Part shown: positions 26,707-36,567 of the stretch, piece after piece
Layout: every line of letters begins with the position of its first letter
Numbering within the stretch: position 1 is the first letter of the stretch
Origin: JAAELZ01 sp965237485
GTDB taxonomy: Bacteria > Pseudomonadota > Gammaproteobacteria > Arenicellales > Poriferihabitantaceae
NCBI GenBank assembly: GCA_965237485.1
Contig: CBDEFQ010000006.1
Coordinates: 310,001-374,000, forward strand
Direction: 5' to 3'
Length of the DNA stretch: 64,000 bases
Program-made: the position numbers and the translations under genes
The notes under the pieces: model-generated
Told to the model about the DNA's origin: nothing
The model's input: only the letters and a program-made list of their open reading frames with translations
Database searches by the model: none

Positions 26707-28223
26707 TCAATCTCGCTTACCTTGCACAATGCGATTCAAGATCATGGCGCAAAACAAAATCGCAAACCCAGCCAGTATCCCTTGTCCCACTGAGGAATAC
26801 TGAAGAGCCTCCAGCACATCCTCACCCAGACCCTTGGCACCAATCAGAGATGCCACCACGACCATTGCAAGACTTAGCATAATTGTCTGATTGACACCTG
26901 CAAGAATCGACGGGGCAGCCAAGGGAAGATCAACCTTGGTCAGTAAATACCATTTACTTGCCCCATAGGCGATGGCTGCCTCGCGAATTGACTCTGGAAC
27001 CCCGCGCATGCCGAGGACTGTCAGCCTTACAACAGGCGTACCACCAAATATCATCGTGGTGATTACCGCTGCAGGCTTACCGACACTGAAGAACGCAATA
27101 ACCGGAATCATGAACACAAAGGATGGCATGGTTTGCATAAAATCCATTATGGGACGAATAACTGCGTAGAAACGGTGGTGCCTTGCGCAGAACAAAACCC
27201 CAGCGGGATGCCTAGGCAGATCGACAACAACGCTGCGGTGCCCAGTAGTGCCAGTGTTGTCATGGCCTTTTCCCAAAATCCAAACAGCCCCATGTACGCG
27301 AGAAAGCACGCCGCTGAGACCGCACCTGCCAAACCAGCAGACAACCAAGTTAACAAAATGATGAAGCTCGCAATGACAGGCCAGGGGCTGGATACAAAGA
27401 TCACTTCGAGTCCGTCAAGAACAACTCGAATACCATAGGAAATGGAATCGAATACGTATTGTCCTCCTGAGCGAACAACGTCAAATAGTCGCTCAATCAC
27501 GCTAATGCCGCTGAGCCGAATTTGTGGGTCAGTTGGAAAATCTCCCAGCCAGCTTACGACGCCAGGAAAGGTAAAATGAATAATGCTAACGGTATACACC
27601 AGGGCAACAAATACAATGGTTGTGCCAGTGCGTAGTCGCGCTAATCCGCTCGTGATTGTACGGTCAGACAACCACTCTGAGAAACGCTTTTCCAATGCGG
27701 GGTTGGCGATAACCCCTTCTACCGCCTTAACCAATAAGAGAAGTGCAAAGCCTACCAGTGCAACGTATGTCGCTGTCTGTTCCGCCTGCACCGCTTCCAG
27801 TCGAATATCACCTATGGCGGCTTCCAATGAATCGATGGCTCGTTGAAAAACCTCTATCTTGTCAGATTGCTTGTCTATAGCCGCCTGTAACTGCTCATAA
27901 CGAAAGCTCAACGTCCCCTCTATTTCAGAAATACGCGCTCGTGCTTGGGCACCCAGATCGCCAAACAGGCCTCGAGCCAATTGAATAATGGCAAAGGTTT
28001 CCAGAATGATGAACGGCAAGCCCCAATTCCATAAACCACGCATGCCATACCAGACGGGTCCAAGAACAGCAGCGGCCAGGTTAAACGTCCAAGTAAATCG
28101 TGCTCGGTTGCCAATTTTTTTGAATTGATTTTGGTAGTACACTGGGTCTGATTCTACAAACTGGGGCAGCAGATCCTCTCGTTGCATGGCGGACTGGCTT
28201 TGTTCCATATCGAATTTGCTCAT
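26707..28223 (-). pseudogene. proW: Glycine betaine/proline ABC permease ProW, frameshifted
   Basis: The start is ATG 28223 (MSKFDMEQSQSAMQRED), five bases after the proV stop. The first half carries several helices and a coiled-coil-like insert (RISEIEGTLSFRYEQLQAAI). Near 27185 the frame shifts (ICLGIPLGFCSA then, in another frame, RHHRFYAVIRPIMDFMQTMP). The second frame holds the conserved ProW core: the EAA-like loop AAIAYGASKWYLLTKVDLPL and the end LNRIVQGKRD. One extra base explains the shift. Restored, it would be about 505 aa, longer than E. coli ProW because of the N-terminal extension. Import of betaine through this system is probably lost. Confidence 0.88.
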
Positions 28224-28227
28224 GGTA

Positions 28228-29313
28228 TTAAGAGGTCTCTGTGCCTTCAGCAACCGTCTTTAAAAGGTCGGCTCGGGTAATTACGCCACTGCGATCGCCT
28301 TGGGCATCGTTGATAGCCAATGGAATTTCGCTGTCAATAGCACAGGCAATTAGCTCACTCAGATTTGCGGTCTCCGCAAATGAAGGCGCATCGGGCGACA
28401 AGCTACCGTGCTGGGATTCCCAGTTCTCGATAGGTTGCATGACCGCATGCGCTCGCACAATTTTTAAGCGTGAAATTCCCGCGACAAAATCTGCAACATA
28501 ACTATCCGCTGGCGACATGATGATTTCCTCCGGCGTACCAATTTGTACCACACGGCCATCGCGCATGATGGCAATGCGATTTCCAATTCTTACTGCCTCA
28601 TCCAGATCATGGGTGATAAACACTGTGGTTTTGTTAAACCCGGATGCTAGTTGCATGAATTCATTTTGCAACTGACGTCTGATCAACGGATCAAGTGCAC
28701 TAAATGGCTCATCCATCAGCAGAATCTCTGGGTCGGCAGCTAACGCACGAGCCAATCCCACACGTTGTTGCATGCCACCCGATAACTCATGGGCAAACTT
28801 ATTGCCCCAACCCGTCAGTTCGACCATCTCGATCATCCGCTGTGCGGAGTCTATCCGCTGGTTCTTACTGATGCCACGAATCTCCAGCGGCATGGCAATA
28901 TTGTCGAGAACCGAGCGATGGGGCATGAGCGCAAAGTTCTGGAACACCATGGCAATGTGTTCATTGCGGTAGCGGCGCAAGACATCAGGCGGCATGGCCA
29001 TGATGTTCTCTCCATTGACAATGATCTGCCCTGCCGTGGGTTCAAGCAAACGGTTGATGTGACGAACCAACGTGGACTTGCCACTTCCGGACAATCCCAT
29101 CACGCAGAAAATCTCACTAGGGTGAATTTTCATCGATGCATCAGCAACCCCAATGACACAATTGTATTTATCCAGCACCTCCGATTTGGACACACTATTT
29201 TCCTTGATACCAACCATCGCTTCTTGCGCCTGCTCGCCAAATATCTTCCATACACCTTCGATGGTGATGGCATGCTCGACGTGCGAATTTTTATTGGGCC
29301 CAATCTGGTTCAT
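28228..29313 (-). CDS. proV: Glycine betaine/proline ABC transporter ATPase ProV
   Basis: 361 aa. Walker A GLSGSGKST (about residue 73), Q-loop MVFQNFALMPHRSVLDN, signature LSGGMQQRVGLARALAADPE, Walker B ILLMDEPFSALDP and switch FITHDLDEAVRIG are all intact. After the ATPase core the C-terminal region is CBS-like (SELIACAIDSEIPLAINDAQ...VITRADLLKTVAEG). It powers uptake of betaine-type osmoprotectants together with ProW and ProX, but both partners are broken here, so this gene may be relict despite its clean frame. Confidence 0.93.
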   Translation of the reverse strand: MNQIGPNKNSHVEHAITIEGVWKIFGEQAQEAMVGIKENSVSKSEVLDKYNCVIGVADASMKIHPSEIFCVMGLSGSGKSTLVRHINRLLEPTAGQIIVNGENIMAMPPDVLRRYRNEHIAMVFQNFALMPHRSVLDNIAMPLEIRGISKNQRIDSAQRMIEMVELTGWGNKFAHELSGGMQQRVGLARALAADPEILLMDEPFSALDPLIRRQLQNEFMQLASGFNKTTVFITHDLDEAVRIGNRIAIMRDGRVVQIGTPEEIIMSPADSYVADFVAGISRLKIVRAHAVMQPIENWESQHGSLSPDAPSFAETANLSELIACAIDSEIPLAINDAQGDRSGVITRADLLKTVAEGTETS

Positions 29314-29417
29314 TGCTCGTCTACCAGGTCAGCTATCGTTATTTGCATAGCAGGCGCAAACATCCGTTCGGGCGGATGTTTGCGCCACACTTATCAGGTG
29401 GTTCAGCAAGCTAACAA

Positions 29418-30393
29418 CTACAAACCCAGCCAGCTATCAACTCGCTCAGAATTGGCTGCGACCCAGTCTTTGGCAACGTCCGCTGCATCCTTGCCACCTT
29501 CTATTTCAAACGCAAATGAGGAAACGTCTTCACTCGTCAACGACATATTCTTCACAAAATAGGCAATGGCAGGAGATCGCTCCTCAAGCGATTTGGAGTA
29601 AGCAATCTGAAACTTGTTTTATTTCATCTTCAGTCATCACTTTGGAATTCTCGAACCAGTCCGGATCCTGATCCGGTTGCAGCGCGGTGTACTTGGATTC
29701 GTCAAACTCGGGCTCGGACAAGCGCACGATGTCATGGTGGAACCAGATGGCGTGAGGGGAATAACAGTAGAAAGCATATCCCACGTCCTTCTTGATACTG
29801 TCTCATACTGTCTCCGACGGTAGCGGTCATTACAGCCTGATCCGCCCTGATAGGCTCCATAAACGGCATGAGGCCATAATCACGCACCTTGACCTGATTA
29901 ACATTCGCCGATGCCCAGAGCCTGGTGCACCGATCCAGATTTCGCCCTTGCCCTTGCCGTCGCTGTCCATCATGGCAGCTACTTCCGGTCGAGCGAGGTC
30001 AAAAATGGACGTCACATTAGCTTTTTCTGAAAAGACACGCGATACACAAAAGCTTTGTTTGCCTTCATAGGCATTTTCGGACAAGGCAACATTGCCTGTG
30101 CCGTCTACATATTTGTCGGTAAAGCTCTTCTGGTTTGGTAACCAAACGTCTGGATGCAAATCGATGTCGCCCTTTCCTGCGTCCATCGCCTGAAATATAG
30201 CCGCGTTGTTACCAGGGACCAAATTGGCCTCACCGCCAATGCGTGACGTGACCACTTCTTGTATCAGATGTGCAATCGCTTGCGCACCTGTCCACGAAGG
30301 TGCACCGATGTTTATTTTTTCAGCAGCAAAGGCTGCGGAACTCGATACCGCTAAAGCGGTGGTACATACCACACTCAATAGTGTCTTTTTCAT
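29418..30393 (-). pseudogene. proX: Betaine-binding protein ProX, three frameshifts
   Basis: A signal peptide (MKKTLLSVVCTTALAVSSSA) and the ligand-binding start (KINIGAPSWTGAQAIAHLIQ) are intact. Lesion 1, after WIGAPGS near 29918: two extra bases; ASANVNQVKVRDYGLMPFME follows in another frame. Lesion 2, near 29800: a 10-base tandem duplication (GAGACAGTAT twice). Lesion 3, near 29610: one extra T before QIAYSKSLEERSPAIAYF. The true end is DSWLGL at 29418. The restored product would be a full periplasmic binding protein of about 320 aa. It leads the proXVW operon. Confidence 0.88.
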
Positions 30394-30577
30394 AATATAT
30401 CCTCTTAGGTAATGCAGAAATTCCCGCCTACCAAGATTTAGCCCAAATCGTCGTTAGCTTTGTCTCGCTGAGTTTGATGCAGGGTCTAATCTCTGTCCAG
30501 CTGTCGCTAGCTCATTGTCTCGGCTGATGTTTATACCCTGAAAACCTCGCCTCAAGCAGCTTTGATCATGATCTTAG

Positions 30578-31826
30578 TCAAGAGGTATCTGGAAAGGGCA
30601 GCAGCCCTTCTCTAAATGCAAGATCACTATATGTCGCCTCCCAGCTCGGAACATGAAGAACAAGGAATAAGCTGCGCAGCTTCTCCCAATAATTCTTTTT
30701 CGATTTCTTTGCCTCCAGCGCCTGACCCAATAGCTTGCAACAGCGTTGCTGAATCTGATCAACTAGAAACGCCAGCATCATCAAGTAAGCAAACACCGTC
30801 GCTAGGTGCTGTTTGCCATGACCAAAGTTATGCTCGAAGTGATAGCCAAGGGTTTTTCAGGGTGTTGAAGGTTTCATTCTCAATGCGCCAACGAGCGCGG
30901 CCGCCGCGCATTAGCGTCATCATATTGTCAGAGGTGATTTCAATATCCGTCACCCACGAGAAGTGCTGTGTTTTACCCGATGCTTTGGTTTCCCAGTATT
31001 CCAAGAAATTGATCTGCATCTGGAAATTCGCATCATTAAGCGGCACTTGATTACAGTATCGAAAACAATGATGCACCCCTTTGGAATCTATGAGTTCCAC
31101 TGTTTTTGTGGCTTTTGTGTGACTCACCCAGTCAAATAGAAACCCATGGTCACTTTGTTTTGCGCCTAGAATAAAACGCATGTCCAGTGACTTAAGTCAT
31201 TCAATATGAGGGCCATTAGACGACAAACCATCCTCTACGACCACCAACTTTAAATGAGGGTGTTCCCTGCGAATGTCTTTGAACAAACGCTTGGCTGCAT
31301 TACGTTCACAGTCATTCTTGGCCTCGCCATCTTGCTTCAAGATCGCCTCGGGTGCCAATGTAAATACCTCAGACTGATCAGGATGCACCAATACCGCCGC
31401 CAGCAATTGATGATAATACGTGATCTGACCATTGCGATGATGCTTTTCACAGCACTGCTTGCAATGCACCTGCTTGGATGAGAAGTAACCTGTCCCATCC
31501 ACCGATAGTAGATAGTGCTCATCCATAAACTCCATACCTTCTAAACCCTTGCCGCGTTGAAGATTGGCAAAGATACGGGTAAAGGCTTGGCGTAATAGTG
31601 CAGGGTCAACATTGTCTAGCCGCTCACGTAATGTCGTATCACAAGGGGCTTTCTTAATCCCGTATAAGCTGCGTAAATTAGCTTGGATGGTTTGCTTATC
31701 TTGGTCGAACTGAAGTAATGAGGGATACTTCAACCCGAAAATAGCCATCCCTGACATCAGACAATCTGCTAGAGAAATATCATTACGGGCGTGGCATGAA
31801 TCTGTAGCTTCTATCTGACTAAACAC
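30578..31826 (-). pseudogene. Decayed DDE transposase (IS4-like fold)
   Basis: Three pieces read in order: MFSQIEATDSCHARNDISLA to GLSSNGPHIE; after an in-frame TGA at 31197, LKSLDMRFILGAKQSDHGFL to ENETFNTLKN; then, after a one-base insertion near 30850, YHFEHNFGHGKQHLATVFAY to the TGA-proximal end LLPFPDTS. LLSVDGTGYFSS holds the first likely Asp, VVVEDGLSSN the second, and RWRIENETFN the Glu. Restored length about 415 aa. I cannot assign the exact IS family and did not find its terminal repeats. Confidence 0.75.
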
Positions 31827-32058
31827 TTGCCTAATCGACTTGAGTAATCCCGGCGCGCTGAGGTGTTTACGAAGTAGAGGTTTAGCTATGGTTCTTCAAC
31901 TCTAATCTGTGAAATTGGCTGTATCATACTGTATCCTCGGAATAGTTTACGAAAACTATTTTTTCAGAACCCCTGTAACCCGCTTGTTTGCTTGGTTTGT
32001 TAATTGGGCGGGAATTGCTGTAGGTAATGGTTGTACTTTCTTGACAGTGAGTCCCCAA

Positions 32059-32598
32059 TCATGCGCGTGCACGCGTTCGCTGGGGATCTACAAATGGAAT
32101 TTCAGTTACGGTCACAGCCAGTCGTTTCATCCTTCCATCGAGTCGACCAATTTCCAGAACGTTACCCGACTCAACATGTTCAATATCGATCCTTGCCATG
32201 GCAATATCACTCTGCAGATAAGGCGAACGAATTGCGCTGGTAACAACCCCGACCTTCACATGTCGGCTAAACACTGGGTCACCGTGACTTGGAGTCTCGT
32301 TATCAGTAACTAGTAAGCCTACTAGTTTTCGTCGAATTGCAGATTGATTTCTCTGCAAGGCTTCCCGGCCTACAAAGTGCTCTTTCGAAGAATCTACGGC
32401 GAAACCCAGTCCTGATTCAATCGCATCTGCGTCCGAGCCGAACTCTGCACCAGTGACCATCAATCCGGCTTCGACTCGAAGCAGCTCCAACGCATCCAAA
32501 CCCATCGGGACTATGCCGTACGGTTCACCTGCGCCAATCAGTGCATCAGTCTTGTTGTCTAATTTGAAATGAACTGAGCGAAAGGGCTGATCGGGAAA
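32059..32598 (-). pseudogene. GcvT-like aminomethyltransferase, C-terminal relic
   Basis: An open stretch from 32598 lacks a start and reads SVHFKLDNKTDALIGAGEPY then GIVPMGLDALELLRVEAGLM, ESGLGFAVDSSKEHFVGREA and a C-terminal barrel ending RTRARA. It is the distal 180 residues or so of a folate-binding GcvT/DmdA-type protein, whose normal length is 350-800 aa. The rest is gone. It lies head to head with the LacI-type gene, suggesting that regulator once controlled a methylated-amine catabolic operon. The family is recognised; substrate unknown. Confidence 0.72.
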
Positions 32599-32983
32599 CT
32601 AACACCTATATCCTTACCATGCATCAATCAACGTCCAACCCTCGACCCAATGTAAGGTCCCTTGCCCAAAAGACCGGGCTATCTGTTGCGACCATATCCA
32701 GGGTAATAAACGACTCCGGACACGTTTCGGAACCGACCCGGCTTCGGGTCAAGCAAGCTATGTTGGACAGTGGCTATGTTCCAAACTCGGCCGCAAGAGT
32801 GTTATCAACGCGCCGAACGCGGATCATCGGTGCGGTATTGCCCACTCTTTCAGCTTCTATTTTTGCTAGATTTACCGAAGCGATGGAAGAGCAGCTGGCA
32901 CAACACGGATATGGGCTAGTGGTAGCCACCACCCAAAACGACCCCTTGAAAGAGGCTACTCGAGCACGCGAGCTTTTGACTAT

Positions 32984-34159
32984 GGGCTTGTCGGATAATT
33001 AATAGAATACGTGAGATAATATGGGCTGATTCTAGTCAGCCTGCAATTTTGAGCAAACGTCATCAAAGCCAACTGTTCCTAACCTTAGATTCTCTGGTTA
33101 GCTCTGAACATCCCTACCGTAAACTCGATGAGCTATTATGTTTTGGTGCATTGAGTAAACCCTTCTCTAAAATATATGCCACCCGTGGCCCTAAAGGCCG
33201 AGGTGTTGAGTTCGGCTTACGTGCCTTGGTGCTTCAGTTCATGGAAGATTTAAGTGATAGAGAAATGGAGCGATACTTATCAGAGAATCTGGCCGTTAAG
33301 TGGTTTTGTGATTCAGGACTGGAACAGAGCACTCCTGATCATAGTTACTTTGGTGATTTTCGCTCACGCATTGGAACTAGGGGTATGATGAATTTATTTG
33401 ACCGTGTTCGGAGCGGGTTAGTTTCAATGGGCTTAGTACGAGAAGTATTCACATTTGTCGATGCCAGCCAGTTGGTCAGTAAGCTAACCACTTGGGATGA
33501 TAGAGATAAGGCGATAAAGATGGGATTAGAGGAGTTCAACAATAAGACAGTTGATAAAGTTGCGGCGGACAAGCAAGCACGGTTTGGGTGCAAGGGAAAT
33601 AGCAAATATTGGTATGGTTACAAAGAGCATGCATCAGTGGATATGCAAAGTGGCTTGATCAATAAAATAGCGGCCACCTCGGCTGAGGTAACGGATGCAA
33701 GCGGCTTGAAGCATGTTTGCCCTAAGTCGGGCGCTGTTTATGCGGACAAGGGTTATTGCGTGAGCCCGGCCAAAACCACGCTCAGGCGCAACGGTTGCCA
33801 TGATGCAACAATCAAGAAGAACAATATGCATGGCAAGAATAGAGACAAAGACCGTTGGATTAGCAAAATTCGTTCACCATATGAGCGAGTGTTTGCTCAT
33901 CGCAATAAGCGAGTTCGTTATAAAGGGTTGGCTAAAGTCCAGTTCCAAGTTGGAATCAGGGGCTTATGTTTTAACCTTAAGCGATTAATGGCATTGGGAG
34001 TTGAACGAGTTGAATTGGTGCCGGCCTAGGGATAGATCCGTCTATTGGTGGCAAAATGGCTGCTAATAGACGGTTTATTGCACAAAAAACGCGTTGCTGA
34101 GCAAACTAAAAGCGACTTCGGCGAAAACCCTGTTTGAAATTGTATTAACCGACGAGCCC
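32984..34159 (+). mobile_element. IS5-like element, copy B (1176 bp)
   Basis: Same length and ends as copy A; 5-bp duplication ACTAT (32979-32983 and 34160-34164). Inserted in the LacI-family gene. Confidence 0.95.
33049..34029 (+). CDS. IS5-like family transposase (copy B)
   Basis: 326 aa from TTG 33049. It differs from copy A by a Val for Ala (NLAVKW) and Ala for Thr (KIAATS). All catalytic segments noted for copy A are present, and no lesion is visible. Confidence 0.9.
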   Translation: MSKRHQSQLFLTLDSLVSSEHPYRKLDELLCFGALSKPFSKIYATRGPKGRGVEFGLRALVLQFMEDLSDREMERYLSENLAVKWFCDSGLEQSTPDHSYFGDFRSRIGTRGMMNLFDRVRSGLVSMGLVREVFTFVDASQLVSKLTTWDDRDKAIKMGLEEFNNKTVDKVAADKQARFGCKGNSKYWYGYKEHASVDMQSGLINKIAATSAEVTDASGLKHVCPKSGAVYADKGYCVSPAKTTLRRNGCHDATIKKNNMHGKNRDKDRWISKIRSPYERVFAHRNKRVRYKGLAKVQFQVGIRGLCFNLKRLMALGVERVELVPA

Positions 34160-34818
34160 ACTATGGGAGCTGAAGGTTTAGTTCTGTCGGTGGGCAGCAA
34201 ACGGATTCATTGCTGACGCTGTTAGAGAATGCAGACGTACCGGCCATTTGTTCCAGCATTCATCAGACTAACAATGGACAAGTTGCTATTGGCTATGACA
34301 ATGCGCAGGTTGCGAGTCAAGTCATCGAGTATCTGTACGAGCTGGGTCATCGTTGCATTGCGATAGTTCATGGCCCAGCAAACTTCAACGACCGAACACG
34401 ATTACGCCTCGAAGGTATACATCTCACGGCAGAACGTCTCGGCGCATCTGTGCACTGTTACGACACGACACTGGATGTTGCTGGCGGTTCTACTGTGGCA
34501 AAACACATACTCCAAAAACCGTTGAAGTGCACGGCCATATTATGTTTGTCCGATGTTATTGCACTAGGCGTACTGTTTGAAGCCAATCAACGCAATATTG
34601 CCATTCCCGATGCGGTCTCTTTGATGGGCTTTGATGATCTGGATTGGGCTGCCTTGTGTCACCCTGCTCTGACTACAATCAGGCTACCGGTCGGGCGGAT
34701 GGGAAGACTAATAGCCGATGCGCTGGTGGAGAGGCTTGAGCACGGCGCTGTACTGAAATCTATTGCGCTAAGTTCAGCCATTGTGGAGCGTGCATCGACG
34801 ACAAAATATAAATCCTGA

Positions 34819-35118
34819 TTATCGATGCTACCTGTGCTCGTTGGGGGCGTTGACGAGGATAGCCGGTTGTGTCTAGTAAATATGTCGGGGGTTCATCAGG
34901 TGCATAATAGTGCTCCTGTGAAACCGCAGCACTCCTTCGCAATAAGGCTGTTTTTCTGCGTGGGACTGAGACCGATGTGGGCCGAACGCAGCCTGATAGC
35001 AGAACTTTAGCTCAGCCAATCTGAACGTCCGGTATCAGATTTACTTCGAAATTTGCCGACTCTCCGTAGTGAGTATGACAGAGACGGTCATGTATTTCTA
35101 GAAAGCTGCATTTATCTC
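34819..35118. other. Non-coding stretch between lacI relic and fad operon
   Basis: About 540 bp (34819-35361) separate the LacI relic from fadA. The first 300 show no gene, RNA or repeat I can support; a MITE-like element fills most of the remainder. Confidence 0.5.
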
Positions 35119-35315
35119 AGCAATTCCCGCTAGATCTAATGAGTGAGGCCGTGACTGAAGCAGTTTAGAGTGAGTGTTTATTCAGGGTAAACCAAGCCAA
35201 ATTAGCAAGCCTCACGCTAGCAGGAGAAACCCGATTCCCCGTAACAAAGCCAACACAAGCATTTTTATGAGAGATTCTGATTTCACTGGCCTTTTAGGCG
35301 ATAGCGGGAATTGCT
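35119..35315. repeat. 197-bp MITE-like element with 11-bp direct repeat
   Basis: Terminal inverted repeats AGCAATTCCCGCTA (35119 onward and mirrored to 35315) are flanked by a perfect 11-bp direct repeat GCATTTATCTC (35108-35118 and 35316-35326). The inside has no plausible gene. It lies about 45 bp beyond the fadA stop. The direct repeat is the signature of insertion; the element type is not one I recognise. Confidence 0.78.
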
Positions 35316-35361
35316 GCATTTATCTCTGATTTAATCTTTTCAGTTGTTTGCTATTTGTGGT

Positions 35362-36555
35362 TTAAATGGCCTCGACAATCATCGCAAAGCCCATGCCTGT
35401 GCCGATGCACATTGTGACCATACCGTATTGACCACCTGTACGCTTTAGACCGTGCATAACAGTTGCAGTGCGGATAGCACCCGTTGCGCCCAAGGGATGA
35501 CCAAGTGCAATGGCACCACCATTAGGGTTTACCTTGCTTTGGTCTAAACCTAACTCGTTGATAACCGCTAAGGACTGCGCTGCAAAGGCTTCATTCAACT
35601 CTATCCAGTCCATGTCTTCTAGCTTGAGTCCTGCGCGAGTTAAGCACAGTGGAATGGCTTCTTTCGGGCCAATCCCCATGACTTCTGTAGGTACACCGAC
35701 CACCGCAGAAGTGACGAACTTAGCCATTGGGCTTAGATTGTGTTTCTTCACAGCGGCTGCACTGGCTAATAGCACGGCTCCAGCACCATCCGACATTTGC
35801 GAGCTATTGCCTGCTGTTACCGAGCCGTCAGCTTGGAATACAGTGCGTAAACCTGCCAACACTTGGGGCGTTGAGCCTGCACGAGGGCCTTCATCTTGGT
35901 TGACGGTGCGCCGATGTATTTCTACATCCATGCCATCTTCGGTTGGCAATGACAGCTCAACGTCATAAGGCCGAATTTCGTCATTAAACAAACCCTGTGC
36001 GGTAGCGTTTAATGCGCGCGTATGCGATTCTGCGGCGAAGAAGTCTTGTGCCTCGCGGCTTACCTTCCAACGCGCCGCGACCTTTTCACCAGTCAGACCC
36101 ATACCGTAGGCGATGGCCATGTTATCGTCTTGAAATACCTTGGCGTTCATTGCAACCTTATTGCCCATCATCGGCACCATGCTCATTGATTCGGTACCTG
36201 CGCCGATCATCAAATCGGCTTCACCTAAGCGAATTTTATCGGCCGCCATCGCAACTGCTTGGGCGCCAGAAGAGCAAAAGCGATTGATTGTTAACGCGGG
36301 AACGTTATCGGGGAAACCCGCTAGTAAGGTACCGATGCGCGCAACGTTCATACCTTGCTCGCCTTCCGGCATTGCGCAGCCTACAATGATGTCTTCGACT
36401 GCGCTTTGTACTTCGGTGTTGTGCTCGGTGACTTCTTTTAGGACATGGGCTAGCATGTCGTCTGGGCGAGTGTGTTTAAAAATGCCGTTGCGCTTGCCAA
36501 CAGGAGTACGAATAGCTTGGACGATGTAGGCGTCTTGAATGTGTGTATCTTTCAT
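35362..36555 (-). CDS. fadA: Acetyl-CoA acyltransferase (3-ketoacyl-CoA thiolase)
   Basis: 397 aa from ATG 36555 (MKDTHIQDAYIVQAIRTPVG), with GAGAATC upstream. Active-site Cys is in TINRFCSSGAQAVAMAADKI (about residue 90); the other catalytic residues are in NGGAIALGHPLGATGAIRTA (His) and MCIGTGMGFAMIVEA (Cys). It performs the last, thiolytic step of fatty-acid beta-oxidation. It follows the multifunctional dehydrogenase gene by 12 bp in the fad operon. Confidence 0.95.
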   Translation of the reverse strand: MKDTHIQDAYIVQAIRTPVGKRNGIFKHTRPDDMLAHVLKEVTEHNTEVQSAVEDIIVGCAMPEGEQGMNVARIGTLLAGFPDNVPALTINRFCSSGAQAVAMAADKIRLGEADLMIGAGTESMSMVPMMGNKVAMNAKVFQDDNMAIAYGMGLTGEKVAARWKVSREAQDFFAAESHTRALNATAQGLFNDEIRPYDVELSLPTEDGMDVEIHRRTVNQDEGPRAGSTPQVLAGLRTVFQADGSVTAGNSSQMSDGAGAVLLASAAAVKKHNLSPMAKFVTSAVVGVPTEVMGIGPKEAIPLCLTRAGLKLEDMDWIELNEAFAAQSLAVINELGLDQSKVNPNGGAIALGHPLGATGAIRTATVMHGLKRTGGQYGMVTMCIGTGMGFAMIVEAI

Positions 36556-36567
36556 ACTGATTCTCAA

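Larger units (their letters stand above)
32619..34818 (+). pseudogene. LacI-family regulator, split by IS5-like copy B and frameshifted
   Basis: The N-terminal piece (32619-32983) contains the LacI helix-turn-helix (VRSLAQKTGLSVATISRVIN, about residue 12) and the hinge helix NSAARVLSTRRT. It is cut at RELLTM by the IS at 32984-34159. Beyond the IS the frame continues GAEGLVLSVG, but the ligand-binding domain (QTDSLLTLLENADVPAICSS through VSLMGFDDLDWAALCHPALT) is in a different frame, so a base was also lost near 34195. Restored length is about 340 aa. Effector unknown. Confidence 0.88.
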
